A DNA stretch of 64,000 nucleotides, from the NCBI RefSeq assembly GCF_012726295.1, contig NZ_JABAOB010000003.1:186001-250000 (forward strand), in the 5' to 3' direction. The notes under the pieces are model-generated. The model saw nothing but the letters and a program-made list of their open reading frames with translations, made no database searches and was not told the DNA's origin. The translations under genes and the position numbers were made by a program. This document shows, piece by piece, positions 43,158 through 51,835 of the stretch (position 1 is the first letter of the stretch; each line of letters begins with the position of its first letter). This stretch comes from Chitinophaga sp. Ak27 (GTDB lineage: Bacteria; Bacteroidota; Bacteroidia; Chitinophagales; Chitinophagaceae).

Positions 43158-44504
43158 ATGAAACAGCTGTACTTAAAATATAAAGGTCACTACCAAGACA
43201 ATTTCAGCTTAGCCTATCCTGTTGTTATCTCCCAGTTAGGACATACCCTGGTAGCATTATCTGATAGTATCATTATCGGTCATACCGGCAAAGTGCCCCT
43301 GGCAGCGGTGTCACTGGGGAACGGGCTGTTCAACATTTTCATGGTAGCCGGCATCGGCATGTCTTACGGACTGACGCCCCTGATAGCACAGGAAAATGGA
43401 CGGGGCAACAAAAATGCCATCGGCCACCTGTTGAGCCACAGCCTGATCATCAATATGGTGGTAGGTGTGCTGTTATCGGCCCTCATCTACTTTGGCAGCG
43501 GCTATTTATCGCTGTTGCACCAGGAAGGAGATGTAGCGGAACAAGCCCGTCCCTTCCTGCGTTTCCTGGGATTTTCCTTTATTCCGCTGATGCTGTTCCT
43601 GTCGTTTAAACAGTTTGCAGAGGGGCTCGGCTTTACCCGGCAGGCTATGAATATCAGCATCATCGGTAACGTGATTAATATCCTCATTGGTATTACGCTG
43701 GTGTATGGCTTGTTTGGAATGCCCCGTATGGGTGTAATAGGCGTGGGGATTGCCACTTTTACCGATCGCCTGATCATGGGAGTTACCATGTCGATCTATG
43801 TATTAAGATCACCCCGGTTTAAGCCTTACCTGCAATCTTTTGGGTTTAAAAACCTGCAGGCCACTGCCATTAAGAAGATCCTGGGCATTGGTACGCCGGT
43901 AGCCCTGCAATATTTATTCGAAGTGAGCGCTTTCAGTGCCGCGGCAGTGATGGTGGGCTGGATGGGTGCGGCTGAACTGGCAGCCCATCAGATTGCGTTG
44001 AGCCTGGCCGCCATGACTTACATGATGGCCAGCGGTATTTCTGCGGCCGCGGGGATTAAGAGTGGTAATAACTTCGGAAAGAAAGATTTCCATAGGCTCC
44101 GTTTATCGGCCATTGCCAGCTACCATATGGTGTTGGTGCTGATGGGAGCCGCCGCCTTATTGTTTACCGTAGGCAATCACCTGTTACCCTCTTTTTACAT
44201 ACAGGATCCGCAGGTAATCCAGATTGCCGCCCGACTGCTGATTATTGCGGCCTTCTTCCAGTTGTTTGATGGGATGCAGGTGGTGGGATTGGGTATTTTA
44301 CGGGGACTGGGCGATGTGCGTGTTCCTACGGTGATTACGCTATTGGCTTACTGGGTGCTGGGTATTCCGCTGGGCTACCTGTTGGGTATACACCTGGGAT
44401 ATGGCGTAGAAGGCGTGTGGTGGGCGCTGTTGCTGGGACTACTGGTGGCTTCTGTATTGCTGTTTGCCCGCTTTCATACTAAAACGAAAAAACTTTCTGC
44501 TTAA
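43158..44504 (+). CDS. MATE family multidrug/organic cation exporter
   Basis: A 448-residue inner-membrane antiporter with about 12 helices in two similar halves. Family features are LAYPVVISQLGHTLVALSDS and HTGKVPLAAVSLGNGLFNIF near the N-terminus, GIGMSYGLTPLIAQENGRGN in the first half, and GAAELAAHQIALSLAAMTYM plus GISAAAGIKSGNNFGKKDFH in the second. It probably exports cationic drugs or metabolites using Na+ or H+. The substrate is unknown. rsmE starts 8 bp after its stop, so they are probably one transcript. Confidence 0.92.
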   Translation: MKQLYLKYKGHYQDNFSLAYPVVISQLGHTLVALSDSIIIGHTGKVPLAAVSLGNGLFNIFMVAGIGMSYGLTPLIAQENGRGNKNAIGHLLSHSLIINMVVGVLLSALIYFGSGYLSLLHQEGDVAEQARPFLRFLGFSFIPLMLFLSFKQFAEGLGFTRQAMNISIIGNVINILIGITLVYGLFGMPRMGVIGVGIATFTDRLIMGVTMSIYVLRSPRFKPYLQSFGFKNLQATAIKKILGIGTPVALQYLFEVSAFSAAAVMVGWMGAAELAAHQIALSLAAMTYMMASGISAAAGIKSGNNFGKKDFHRLRLSAIASYHMVLVLMGAAALLFTVGNHLLPSFYIQDPQVIQIAARLLIIAAFFQLFDGMQVVGLGILRGLGDVRVPTVITLLAYWVLGIPLGYLLGIHLGYGVEGVWWALLLGLLVASVLLFARFHTKTKKLSA

Positions 44505-44512
44505 CTTCGCTT

Positions 44513-45217
44513 ATGGATTTGCCCGTTTTTTATGCGCCGGACATACAACCCGCCGATACAAGATATACAATGAATGAGGATACATCTAAATACTGTATCC
44601 AGGTACTCCGTCACGAAAACGGCGATCAGGTGTTGCTGGCAGATGGCCGTGGGCACAAGTTTACCGCTGAGATCACGGACGATAACCGTAAAAAGTGCGT
44701 AGTGAAAATAGTGGATTTTACCCTGGTGCCAGGCCCTGAAAGAGCATTACGCATAGCCATCTCCTTTACTAAAAATACTTCCCGGATAGAATGGTTCCTG
44801 GAGAAAGCAACGGAAATTGGTATCCAGACGATCATTCCGCTGGTAAGCCAGCGTACGGAGAAAGAAAAGATAAAAGCAGAGCGGTTGCAGAATATCCTGG
44901 TATCGGCGATGCTGCAATCCCAACAGTTTTATCTGCCCGACTTGCAGGAACCACAGGCGTTTGACAAGGTGGTGAAACAGCATACCGATTCTCAAAGGCT
45001 GATTGCACACTGCCTGCCAGAACAAAAACAAGCGATGCAGGATATCATCCAACCGGGTAAAGACACCCTGGTACTGATAGGACCGGAAGGCGATTTTACA
45101 CCAGATGAAATCAAGTTGGCGCTGGAGCAGGGGTTTGTACCAGTGTCGTTGGGAAATACCCGTTTGCGTACGGAAACGGCGGGGATGGTAGCAGTAACAA
45201 TTATGAATTTAGCATAG
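44513..45217 (+). CDS. rsmE: 16S rRNA (uracil-1498-N3)-methyltransferase RsmE
   Basis: A 234-residue SPOUT-class methyltransferase that modifies U1498 of 16S rRNA. The N-terminal PUA-like domain (about 1-70: YCIQVLRHENGDQVLLADGR) precedes the knotted SAM-binding domain, with AISFTKNTSRIEWFLEKATE, GIQTIIPLVSQRT, LVLIGPEGDFTPDEI (about 183-197) and VSLGNTRLRTETAGMVAV (about 212-229), the diagnostic C-terminal knot. Length is normal. Its stop is 7 bp before dispersed repeat copy C. Confidence 0.95.
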   Translation: MDLPVFYAPDIQPADTRYTMNEDTSKYCIQVLRHENGDQVLLADGRGHKFTAEITDDNRKKCVVKIVDFTLVPGPERALRIAISFTKNTSRIEWFLEKATEIGIQTIIPLVSQRTEKEKIKAERLQNILVSAMLQSQQFYLPDLQEPQAFDKVVKQHTDSQRLIAHCLPEQKQAMQDIIQPGKDTLVLIGPEGDFTPDEIKLALEQGFVPVSLGNTRLRTETAGMVAVTIMNLA

Positions 45218-45223
45218 GAGCAT

Positions 45224-45319
45224 AAAGCGGAAAGCAAAAAGCTATTGAGGCGAATAGTCTCTGCGAGTAAATATCCGCTTAGGTTATTCGCCTCGATAGC
45301 TTTTTGCTTTCGCTTTCCG
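45224..45319. repeat. dispersed hairpin repeat, copy C
   Basis: A 96-bp hairpin filling the gap between convergent rsmE and pyrD. The left arm AAAGCGGAAAGCAAAAAGC (45224-45242) plus TATTGAGGCGAATA pairs with TTATTCGCCTCGATA and GCTTTTTGCTTTCGCTTT on the right, with one bulge and one or two mismatches. The loop holds AATATCCGCTTA, a one-base variant of the motif in copies A and B. The right end reaches within 3 bp of the pyrD stop. Confidence 0.8.
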
Positions 45320-45322
45320 TTT

Positions 45323-46351
45323 TCAGCTCTTACGCAGTCCTGCACAGATCTTCTTAACAATGGCTGGCCCTTCATAAACGAAGCCGGTATATACCTGTAC
45401 CAGGGAAGCGCCGGCGTCCAGCTTTTCCTGGGCATCTTCTGCTGTGAAAATGCCGCCTACGGCGATAATAGGGATACGGCCCTGGCTATGGGTATGGATA
45501 TAGCGGATCACTTCGGTGGCCTTGCGTTTTACCGGCAAACCGCTGAGTCCCCCGGCGCCGATGTCTTTGATGTCGGCATCAGGCGTTTTTAGTCCCGCCC
45601 GGCTGATGGTGGTGTTGGTGGCCACAATGCCGGCCAGTTTTGTTTCCGTCACAATTTCGATGATATCATCCAGTTGTTCGGTGGTCAGATCGGGCGCTAT
45701 TTTCAGTAAGATTGGCTTCTGTTTGGGTTTTTGAGCATTCAATACCTGCAGGTGATGCAGCAACTGTTTTAAGGGCTCTTTTTCCTGTAAGGCCCGTAAG
45801 TTGGGGGTATTGGGAGAGCTTACGTTTACTACGAAGTAGTCAACCACATCAAAGAGCGCATGAAAGCATTTTTCATAGTCGCTGACAGCTTCTTCATTCG
45901 GGGTCACTTTATTTTTCCCGATGTTGCCACCTACGATGATATTGGATTTTTTGCGCTGCAGTCTTTTTGCAGCAGCGACGGCGCCTTCATTATTGAAGCC
46001 CATGCGGTTAATCAGCGCTTTATCTTCCGGCAGGCGGAATAAGCGGGGCTGTTCGTTCCCTGGTTGGGCGAGTGGTGTAACGGTCCCTATTTCTATGAAA
46101 CCGAAGCCGAGACAGGCCAGCTCGTCAATGTACTTAGCATCTTTATCAAATCCGGCTGCCAGCCCTACGGGGTTGGAAAATTTCAGTCCGAACAATTCCC
46201 GTTCCAGTCCTTTGGTTTTAACGCCGCAAAAGGCATTTAATACGGTTTTGCCAAATGGCAGGGAATATACTGTCTTAAGACCACGCATAACGCTGTGGTG
46301 AATACTTTCCGGCGGATAGCGGAAAAGGAAGTTTTTGATCAGGTTGTACAT
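45323..46351 (-). CDS. pyrD: dihydroorotate dehydrogenase (quinone), class 2
   Basis: A 342-residue FMN enzyme of pyrimidine synthesis, membrane-associated and quinone-linked. The N-terminal amphipathic helices ([20 protein letters not shown]) mark class 2. Barrel motifs: [56 protein letters not shown] (catalytic serine), [61 protein letters not shown] and [15 protein letters not shown]. Length is normal. Its last bases touch repeat copy C. It is the only minus-strand gene between 41 and 64 kb. Confidence 0.97.
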   Translation of the reverse strand: MYNLIKNFLFRYPPESIHHSVMRGLKTVYSLPFGKTVLNAFCGVKTKGLERELFGLKFSNPVGLAAGFDKDAKYIDELACLGFGFIEIGTVTPLAQPGNEQPRLFRLPEDKALINRMGFNNEGAVAAAKRLQRKKSNIIVGGNIGKNKVTPNEEAVSDYEKCFHALFDVVDYFVVNVSSPNTPNLRALQEKEPLKQLLHHLQVLNAQKPKQKPILLKIAPDLTTEQLDDIIEIVTETKLAGIVATNTTISRAGLKTPDADIKDIGAGGLSGLPVKRKATEVIRYIHTHSQGRIPIIAVGGIFTAEDAQEKLDAGASLVQVYTGFVYEGPAIVKKICAGLRKS

Positions 46352-46502
46352 TGCGCGGCAAAGATAAACAGGTTTGGGGGATTTTAACGAATTTGCAGAC
46401 GCACAAAACAGCTTTTCCCCCTATTGCAATCGGTTATTAAGTGGTTACCAGTGGCCATTTTACGTATTTCTACGGAAAGATATAAGAGATCGTAGGAATT
46501 AA

Positions 46503-46532
46503 TTTGAATCAGGCAAATCATGCCTATATTTG
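46503..46532 (+). promoter_or_regulatory. promoter of the sigma/FecR/TonB-receptor locus
   Basis: TTTG at 46503-46506, 18-base spacer, TATATTTG at 46525-46532, exact matches to both Bacteroidota promoter elements. The predicted transcription start is about 46537-46540, only 2-5 bases before the sigma-factor ATG at 46542, so the mRNA may be leaderless. Confidence 0.7.
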
Positions 46533-46541
46533 CGGCTTATC

Positions 46542-47060
46542 ATGCTGGAGCTGCATACATTTGAAGCATTATTTAGAGAAAACCATGCTCATTGCCTGGC
46601 CTTTGCCACCCATTACACGGGTGATCCCCATGTAGGAGAGGAAATTGTGCAACAGGTTTTCCTGCGTTTGTGGGAAAAACGGGATGGGATCACTATTACT
46701 GGCCCTGTTAAAGCATATTTGTTTTCTGCTATTCGTAATACCGCCATCAGTCAATGGCGGAAGGACGTAGTGCGTTCAGAAAAGGAGTCCAGTTATGGCC
46801 AGCAGAAAGATACCACGATAGCGGCCGGAGAGGAGGTAAAAGAACTGGAGCGGTTGTACCGCCAGGCGTTGGAGCGACTGCCGGAGCGATGCAGGGAGGT
46901 ATTTGTACTAAGCCGGCAGCAACATATGAAATATGCCGAGATAGCGGAGGCAATGAATATTTCAGTAAAGACAGTGGAAAACCAGATGGGGAAAGCACTA
47001 AAAATCCTGCACCAGGAGCTGAAAGAATACTTGCCACTGTTGACAGGCTTCTTATTTTAA
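46542..47060 (+). CDS. ECF RNA polymerase sigma factor (TonB receptor/DUF4249 locus)
   Basis: A 172-residue FecI-like sigma factor. Region 2 has HTFEALFRENHAHCLAFATH and VGEEIVQQVFLRLWEKRDGI, then VKAYLFSAIRNTAISQWRKD. Region 4 has ALERLPERCREVFVLSRQQH with the helix-turn-helix YAEIAEAMNISVKTVENQMG. It ends in a hydrophobic tail (LPLLTGFLF). I start at the ATG at 46542, because an upstream TTG at 46530 falls inside the promoter -7 element. It is followed by FecR, a TonB receptor with an STN domain and a DUF4249 lipoprotein, so it probably controls that operon. Confidence 0.9.
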   Translation: MLELHTFEALFRENHAHCLAFATHYTGDPHVGEEIVQQVFLRLWEKRDGITITGPVKAYLFSAIRNTAISQWRKDVVRSEKESSYGQQKDTTIAAGEEVKELERLYRQALERLPERCREVFVLSRQQHMKYAEIAEAMNISVKTVENQMGKALKILHQELKEYLPLLTGFLF

Positions 47061-47157
47061 AAATAATTGCGGACGCATAGGGGCATTGGTATTTTCTATG
47101 CGTCTTATTTTAGATAACCGTCCCTGGGGGCGCTGACTGTAAAACTTACAACAACTG

Positions 47158-48135
47158 ATGACACCATCTTTTCCAGATGAGGCAATGCCTGATGAGGCGC
47201 TGTATACCTTGCTCTGCAAGTATCTGTTGCATGAAGCAGATGCGGAGGAGCGCGCCTGGGTGGAAGCATGGGTAGCAGAAGATCCGGGGAATGTGGCCTT
47301 ACTGGACTCTTTGAGAAAAGTGCTGGATACAGCTACTTCCAATGAGCGGTTGGTGGAAGCCAACACCAATGATGCCTGGTTGCAGCTCAGTGGCAAAATT
47401 GAAGAGAAACCGGTATTGATAGCCGTTAAGCCTGCGGCCCGTTTTACCTGGCTGAAAATAGCTGCCGTGCTATTGATAGCCCTGGGCGCCGGCTGGTGGT
47501 TTTTAATAGGTAAGCGTCCACAACAGGTATATGCCGGGCCTGCCACTGCTACACTGGCAGACGGCAGCAATATCCGGTTGTCGGCTTTTTCCCGGCTGGA
47601 AGTAGCCAGGGGCTTTAACCAGCGCAACAGGAAGGTAAGTCTTACCGGTACCGCTACCTTCGACGTAAGCGGCAGCGCTGAAAATCCCTTTGTGATAACA
47701 TTGGGACATACAGATGTGAAGGTATTAGGTACCCATTTTATGATTAATTATGAACCGGGTACGGCAGTTCTTAAAGTACATGTCACTACCGGTAAGGTGA
47801 TGGTAATAGATCATGATAAGGCGGATAGTGTGGTGTTAACAGATGGCATGTTGTTGCAGAAAGATAGTGATCGCCCTGCTTTTCGTATAGCGGCCCATGT
47901 TACAGATATGATTAAAAAATCCTTGTCGTTCAGGGATACTCCCCTGGAAGAAGTATTACACACGATCACGGAGGTATATGATATCAAAGTGGAAGTGGTA
48001 AATATGGATCTCCTGAAATTACCTGTTCGTGCTGACTTCACCGGCGAATCAGCCGATGATGTAATCAGATCACTGGCGCTCATGTTGAGTGCCGACTATG
48101 AGAAAATAAATGATCGGCAATACAAATTAAAATAG
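47158..48135 (+). CDS. FecR family anti-sigma factor (DUF4249 locus)
   Basis: A 325-residue anti-sigma factor. The cytoplasmic part is about 1-98 (EALYTLLCKYLLHEADAEER), a single membrane helix lies at about 100-118 (TWLKIAAVLLIALGAGWWFL), and the periplasmic FecR domain follows (ATLADGSNIRLSAFSRLEVA; VSLTGTATFDVSGSAENPFV; VKVLGTHFMINYEPG). The C-terminal STN-like domain (FRDTPLEEVLHTITEVYDIK) meets the receptor's STN domain. It starts 97 bp after the sigma gene. The usual FxV motif reads as TFDVSG, a small variation. Confidence 0.92.
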   Translation: MTPSFPDEAMPDEALYTLLCKYLLHEADAEERAWVEAWVAEDPGNVALLDSLRKVLDTATSNERLVEANTNDAWLQLSGKIEEKPVLIAVKPAARFTWLKIAAVLLIALGAGWWFLIGKRPQQVYAGPATATLADGSNIRLSAFSRLEVARGFNQRNRKVSLTGTATFDVSGSAENPFVITLGHTDVKVLGTHFMINYEPGTAVLKVHVTTGKVMVIDHDKADSVVLTDGMLLQKDSDRPAFRIAAHVTDMIKKSLSFRDTPLEEVLHTITEVYDIKVEVVNMDLLKLPVRADFTGESADDVIRSLALMLSADYEKINDRQYKLK

Positions 48136-48192
48136 CTCGTGTCGGCAAGCGCACAGCTTTAACTGTCTTTCACACTTTCAATTTAGCTATCT

Positions 48193-50835
48193 ATGTCGTT
48201 AGCCGGAAAACTGCTGGCGGGGATATTGATATTATTGTATGTCCCACTGAACGTTTTTGGGTGGGACTGGCAAACAAGAGTAACGGTAATTGTGAGAAAC
48301 CAGCCCATTGAGGCGGTGTGTAATATACTGGAGAAAGAATACGGTATTCATTTTTCCTATAGCAGAGAACTTGTCAACTTGTCCCGGAAAGTTACGTTAA
48401 CAGCCCAGCACCAACGCCTGAAGAAGTTGCTGGAAGATTTATTTGCTCCAGATGACATACGTTTTACCCGTGTGGGTGAGCAGGTCGTGTTGGTGCCTGC
48501 ACAACGCACTACCCGCACTATCAGTGGCTATATCAAAGATGCCGTTAGCGGTGAAAGTCTCATTGGCGCTACGGTATATGCCCCTGCGCTTAAACAGGGC
48601 ACTACTACCAATCAATATGGCTTTTTTAGCTTAACTACCGTAAAAGATACCAACAGCCTTTTTATTTCTTACATCGGCTATGGACCGCATTTACAACAGG
48701 TAACCGCAAAAGGTGACCTGTGGCTGAATATCAGCTTACAGCCAACCGGCAGCCTGAAGGAAGTAGTAGTCAGCGCCCGGGAAAATAAGCTGCAGGAGCA
48801 AACACAAATGAGTAAAGTAAAACTCTCTACCACCGAGCTGGAAGCGATGCCCCGTTTCCTGGGGGAAGTGGACGTGATGCGTACCTTACAACTGTTGCCA
48901 GGTGTAGGCGGAGGGATGGATGGCGCCGGTGGTTTGTATGTGCGGGGTGGCGGGCCAGACCAGAACCTGGTACTGCTGGATGGCGCACCGATATTTAACT
49001 TTTCTCATTTCTTCGGCGTTTATTCCCTCATGGATGCCAACGTGGTGAAATCTACCGACCTGTATAAAGGCGCGTTTCCTGCCCGCTACGGCGGACGATT
49101 ATCTTCGGTGGTGGATATTGCCACCAAAGAGGGCAATATGAAAGCCATACACGGCAATGCGTCTATTGGACTGATTGCTGCCAAGTTTGATATAGAAGGG
49201 CCTATTGTAAAAGATAAAACATCTTTCCTAATATCGGCCCGCCGCTCTTATCCCGACCTGTTGCTGAATGCAGCCATACAATCAGATAATTCCCTGGGAC
49301 CTAACGGCGATTTCAAAGCTTTCTTCTATGATATCAACGCCAAGGTGAATCATATCTTTTCGCGGAAAGACCGGGTATTTCTCAGTTTTTACAAGGGGGA
49401 AGACAACCTGGGACTACAGCAAACCACCAACGATACGGCTGCTATTTCCGGGCTGCACACGTATAAAGGCGTAACCTCGCGGTTTAAAATGTCGTGGGGG
49501 AATACTATTGCGGCATTGCGGTGGAATCATATTTATGGGCCACGCCTGTTTTCCAATATCACGCTCAATTATTCCAGCTACACCTTTGCTACTCAATATG
49601 GACACCGTTACATTATGCCCGTACTGGGTGAAACAACGGACCTGTTTGGGAAATACAGTTCCCGTATGGAAAACAGCGGTGGCCGGGTCGATTTCGATTA
49701 TCGCCCCCATCCGCGTCATGCCATACGTTTCGGGGCTATTACTACCATGCATTATTTTAAGCCAGGCAACTCCTCTTTTGAAAATAAAGGTACGCCGGTA
49801 CAGCCGCTGGATACACTGAATACTTCCCTGCGGGTGGTGGGCGGTGAACTATCGCTTTATGCAGAAGATGACTGGCAGCTGAATCCCAACCTGTACGCCA
49901 ACCTGGGAATACATGCTTCCGCTTTCCTTGTAGAAGGCCGGTTTTATTCTTCCGTACAACCCCGCCTGGGGCTCCGCTACGTACTGCCGCGCAACTGGGC
50001 CGTAAAGGCGGCTTATACACATATGAACCAGTATATCCACTTATTGTCGAGTAATGGTACTACGTTGCCGACCGATATCTGGGTACCGTCTACCCAGCGG
50101 GTAGCGCCTATGTTTTCCAAGCAGGTAGCACTAGGTGTAGCTAAAACGTCGTCTAACCTGAAATATGAATTTTCATTGGAAGGCTATTTCAAATCGATGC
50201 ATAATATGATCGAAAATGCCGAGAACAATAACATTACCAATACCGGTGCCACCCGCTGGGATGAAAATGTAATTGTGGGCAAGGGCTGGAGTTATGGATC
50301 GGAATTGATGTTACAAAAGAAAAAAGGCAGCACTACCGGCTGGATCGGGTACACGCTTTCCTGGTCTATGCGCCGTTTCCCGGGCATTAATTACGGAGAA
50401 ATTTTCCCTTTTAAATATGATCGCCGGCATGATATCGAAGTGGTGCTGATGCAGCAATTGGGCGAGCATTGGGAGTTTTCGGCCTCCTGGCACTACAATT
50501 CCGGTACGCCCATAACTGTTCCGGTATCCAGTTATGTAGGTACCGGCAATGCTTCTCCCTGGGACCCGGGCACCGGCCAGCCTGTCATAGATCGTTATGA
50601 TAACTGGAACAACTATCGCGGAGCGGATGTACATCGCCTCGACGTGGGAATTACCTATAGCAAGCAGAAAAAACACTGGCGTAAAAGCTGGAACCTGAGC
50701 ATCTTCAACATATACAATCGTAAGAACCCGGTTTTTTATTATATGGAAAGTGATCCGGTTACAAAGCAGCGCTACCTGACCAGGGTAACGTTATTGCCTA
50801 TACTACCCAGTATTACTTATGCGGTTAAATTTTAA
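48193..50835 (+). CDS. STN-containing TonB-dependent receptor paired with DUF4249
   Basis: An 880-residue outer-membrane receptor. Domains: signal peptide (ILILLYVPLNVFG), STN domain about 30-105 (VIVRNQPIEAVCNILEKEYG), carboxypeptidase-regulatory domain about 113-200 (ISGYIKDAVSGESLIGATVY), then plug (MPRFLGEVDVMRTLQLLPGV; GGLYVRGGGPDQNLVLLDGA; GAFPARYGGRLSSVVDIATK) and the beta barrel. It is not a SusC: the plug lacks the SusC signature and no SusD follows; instead a DUF4249 lipoprotein gene starts 4 bp later. The ligand is unknown. Control by the upstream sigma/FecR pair is expected. Confidence 0.92.
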   Translation: MSLAGKLLAGILILLYVPLNVFGWDWQTRVTVIVRNQPIEAVCNILEKEYGIHFSYSRELVNLSRKVTLTAQHQRLKKLLEDLFAPDDIRFTRVGEQVVLVPAQRTTRTISGYIKDAVSGESLIGATVYAPALKQGTTTNQYGFFSLTTVKDTNSLFISYIGYGPHLQQVTAKGDLWLNISLQPTGSLKEVVVSARENKLQEQTQMSKVKLSTTELEAMPRFLGEVDVMRTLQLLPGVGGGMDGAGGLYVRGGGPDQNLVLLDGAPIFNFSHFFGVYSLMDANVVKSTDLYKGAFPARYGGRLSSVVDIATKEGNMKAIHGNASIGLIAAKFDIEGPIVKDKTSFLISARRSYPDLLLNAAIQSDNSLGPNGDFKAFFYDINAKVNHIFSRKDRVFLSFYKGEDNLGLQQTTNDTAAISGLHTYKGVTSRFKMSWGNTIAALRWNHIYGPRLFSNITLNYSSYTFATQYGHRYIMPVLGETTDLFGKYSSRMENSGGRVDFDYRPHPRHAIRFGAITTMHYFKPGNSSFENKGTPVQPLDTLNTSLRVVGGELSLYAEDDWQLNPNLYANLGIHASAFLVEGRFYSSVQPRLGLRYVLPRNWAVKAAYTHMNQYIHLLSSNGTTLPTDIWVPSTQRVAPMFSKQVALGVAKTSSNLKYEFSLEGYFKSMHNMIENAENNNITNTGATRWDENVIVGKGWSYGSELMLQKKKGSTTGWIGYTLSWSMRRFPGINYGEIFPFKYDRRHDIEVVLMQQLGEHWEFSASWHYNSGTPITVPVSSYVGTGNASPWDPGTGQPVIDRYDNWNNYRGADVHRLDVGITYSKQKKHWRKSWNLSIFNIYNRKNPVFYYMESDPVTKQRYLTRVTLLPILPSITYAVKF

Positions 50836-50839
50836 GGAG

Positions 50840-51700
50840 ATGAATAAAGTATATTTTTTCGTAGGGACGATACTGTTAGCAAGCTTTCTGCAAGGCTGTG
50901 AAAAACGGGAGAGCGTGACATTACTTTATGAAGGCAATAAAATAGTGGTAAACACGCTGATACAACCCGACAGTGTGATCTATACCCGCATTACACGCAG
51001 TGTTCCCAGTAATGTATTGATCGATGGTAATAATACAGATATAAGCGGGGCTAATGTGCAGCTGCTGGAAGATGGCGTGCCGCTTGCCTCACCGGCAATG
51101 CAAACCATAAAGGGAACGGCTTATTATGTATCGGGGAGCAAAGCGGTGCTGGGCAAGCGGTACGAGGTACGGGTAGCGGTTCCTGGTATGCAGGCTGTAA
51201 CGGCTATGGATACCCTGCCCGGGGTGCCATTGGCAAGTGCAGCAGCGGCACAGGTCAATAGCAACCGTATCCGGTTTACGCTGAAAGACTGTCCTACTGC
51301 CAATAACTATTACCGCATAAGAATATATGTTTCCAACCCGGATGGCAACGACGGCAGCTTTTGGCAGTTCCGCCTGGACCCGGCTTTCAATAATAACCTG
51401 GTAGACTTTTTTACACAGGGAGCCTCCAACAGCCTCATTATGAGCGACGAACGATTCAACGGGAAAGAAGTCAATTTTGTACTGCAAACCAACAATCCGA
51501 TTGCCGCCACTACGCAGATCACTTTAGAAGTAAGTGCGCTTACCTATAACACCTATCAGTACCTGAATACGCTGACCACGCAATTAAGATCAGGGGAAGC
51601 GGTAATATCCCAGCCGGTACGGGTATTTACCAATGTAGCCAATGGCTACGGCATTGTAGGCGGTATCAATACCAAAAAGCTGGTATTTAAAGCAGAATAA
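50840..51700 (+). CDS. DUF4249 lipoprotein, TonB-receptor partner
   Basis: A 286-residue lipoprotein (lipobox SFLQGC, about C20) of the DUF4249 family, beta-rich with a start resembling GNKIVVNTLIQPDSVIYTRI and SGANVQLLEDGVPL. DUF4249 genes in Bacteroidota regularly follow a TonB-dependent receptor of the type found just upstream, and probably act as its SusD-like surface partner (inference from context). I use the ATG at 50840, 4 bp after the receptor stop and preceded by AAGGAG, rather than an upstream in-frame start inside the receptor gene. Confidence 0.87.
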   Translation: MNKVYFFVGTILLASFLQGCEKRESVTLLYEGNKIVVNTLIQPDSVIYTRITRSVPSNVLIDGNNTDISGANVQLLEDGVPLASPAMQTIKGTAYYVSGSKAVLGKRYEVRVAVPGMQAVTAMDTLPGVPLASAAAAQVNSNRIRFTLKDCPTANNYYRIRIYVSNPDGNDGSFWQFRLDPAFNNNLVDFFTQGASNSLIMSDERFNGKEVNFVLQTNNPIAATTQITLEVSALTYNTYQYLNTLTTQLRSGEAVISQPVRVFTNVANGYGIVGGINTKKLVFKAE

Positions 51701-51788
51701 AGCTAAACGGCGGGAGGTAGAAATAAATTAGTTAAACCCGCCGAAAGACCCTCCTATATTAATACTTCGCTATTTTTTTTGTTCCCCG

Positions 51789-51819
51789 TTTGTTCTTTTA
51801 AAAACCTGCTCTATTTTTA
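51789..51819 (+). promoter_or_regulatory. promoter of sigma/FecR/SusCD locus 3
   Basis: TTTG at 51789-51792, 19-base spacer, TATTTTTA at 51812-51819 (one mismatch to TAnnTTTG). The predicted start is about 51826, giving a very short leader of about 10 bases before the ATG at 51836. Confidence 0.55.
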
Positions 51820-51835
51820 GCCCATATACTGTTAT

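Noticed and set aside
46423..46440. Fourth LacI-like site, ATTGCAA-TCGG-TTATTAA, between pyrD and the sigma gene
   Set aside because: One half matches the other sites (AACCGATTGCAA on the minus strand), but the second arm matches only 4 of 7 bases, and the flanking genes do not fit a sugar regulon.
46530..46541. TTG start of the sigma factor four codons upstream
   Set aside because: The codon overlaps the promoter -7 element TATATTTG, so it would not be within the transcript.
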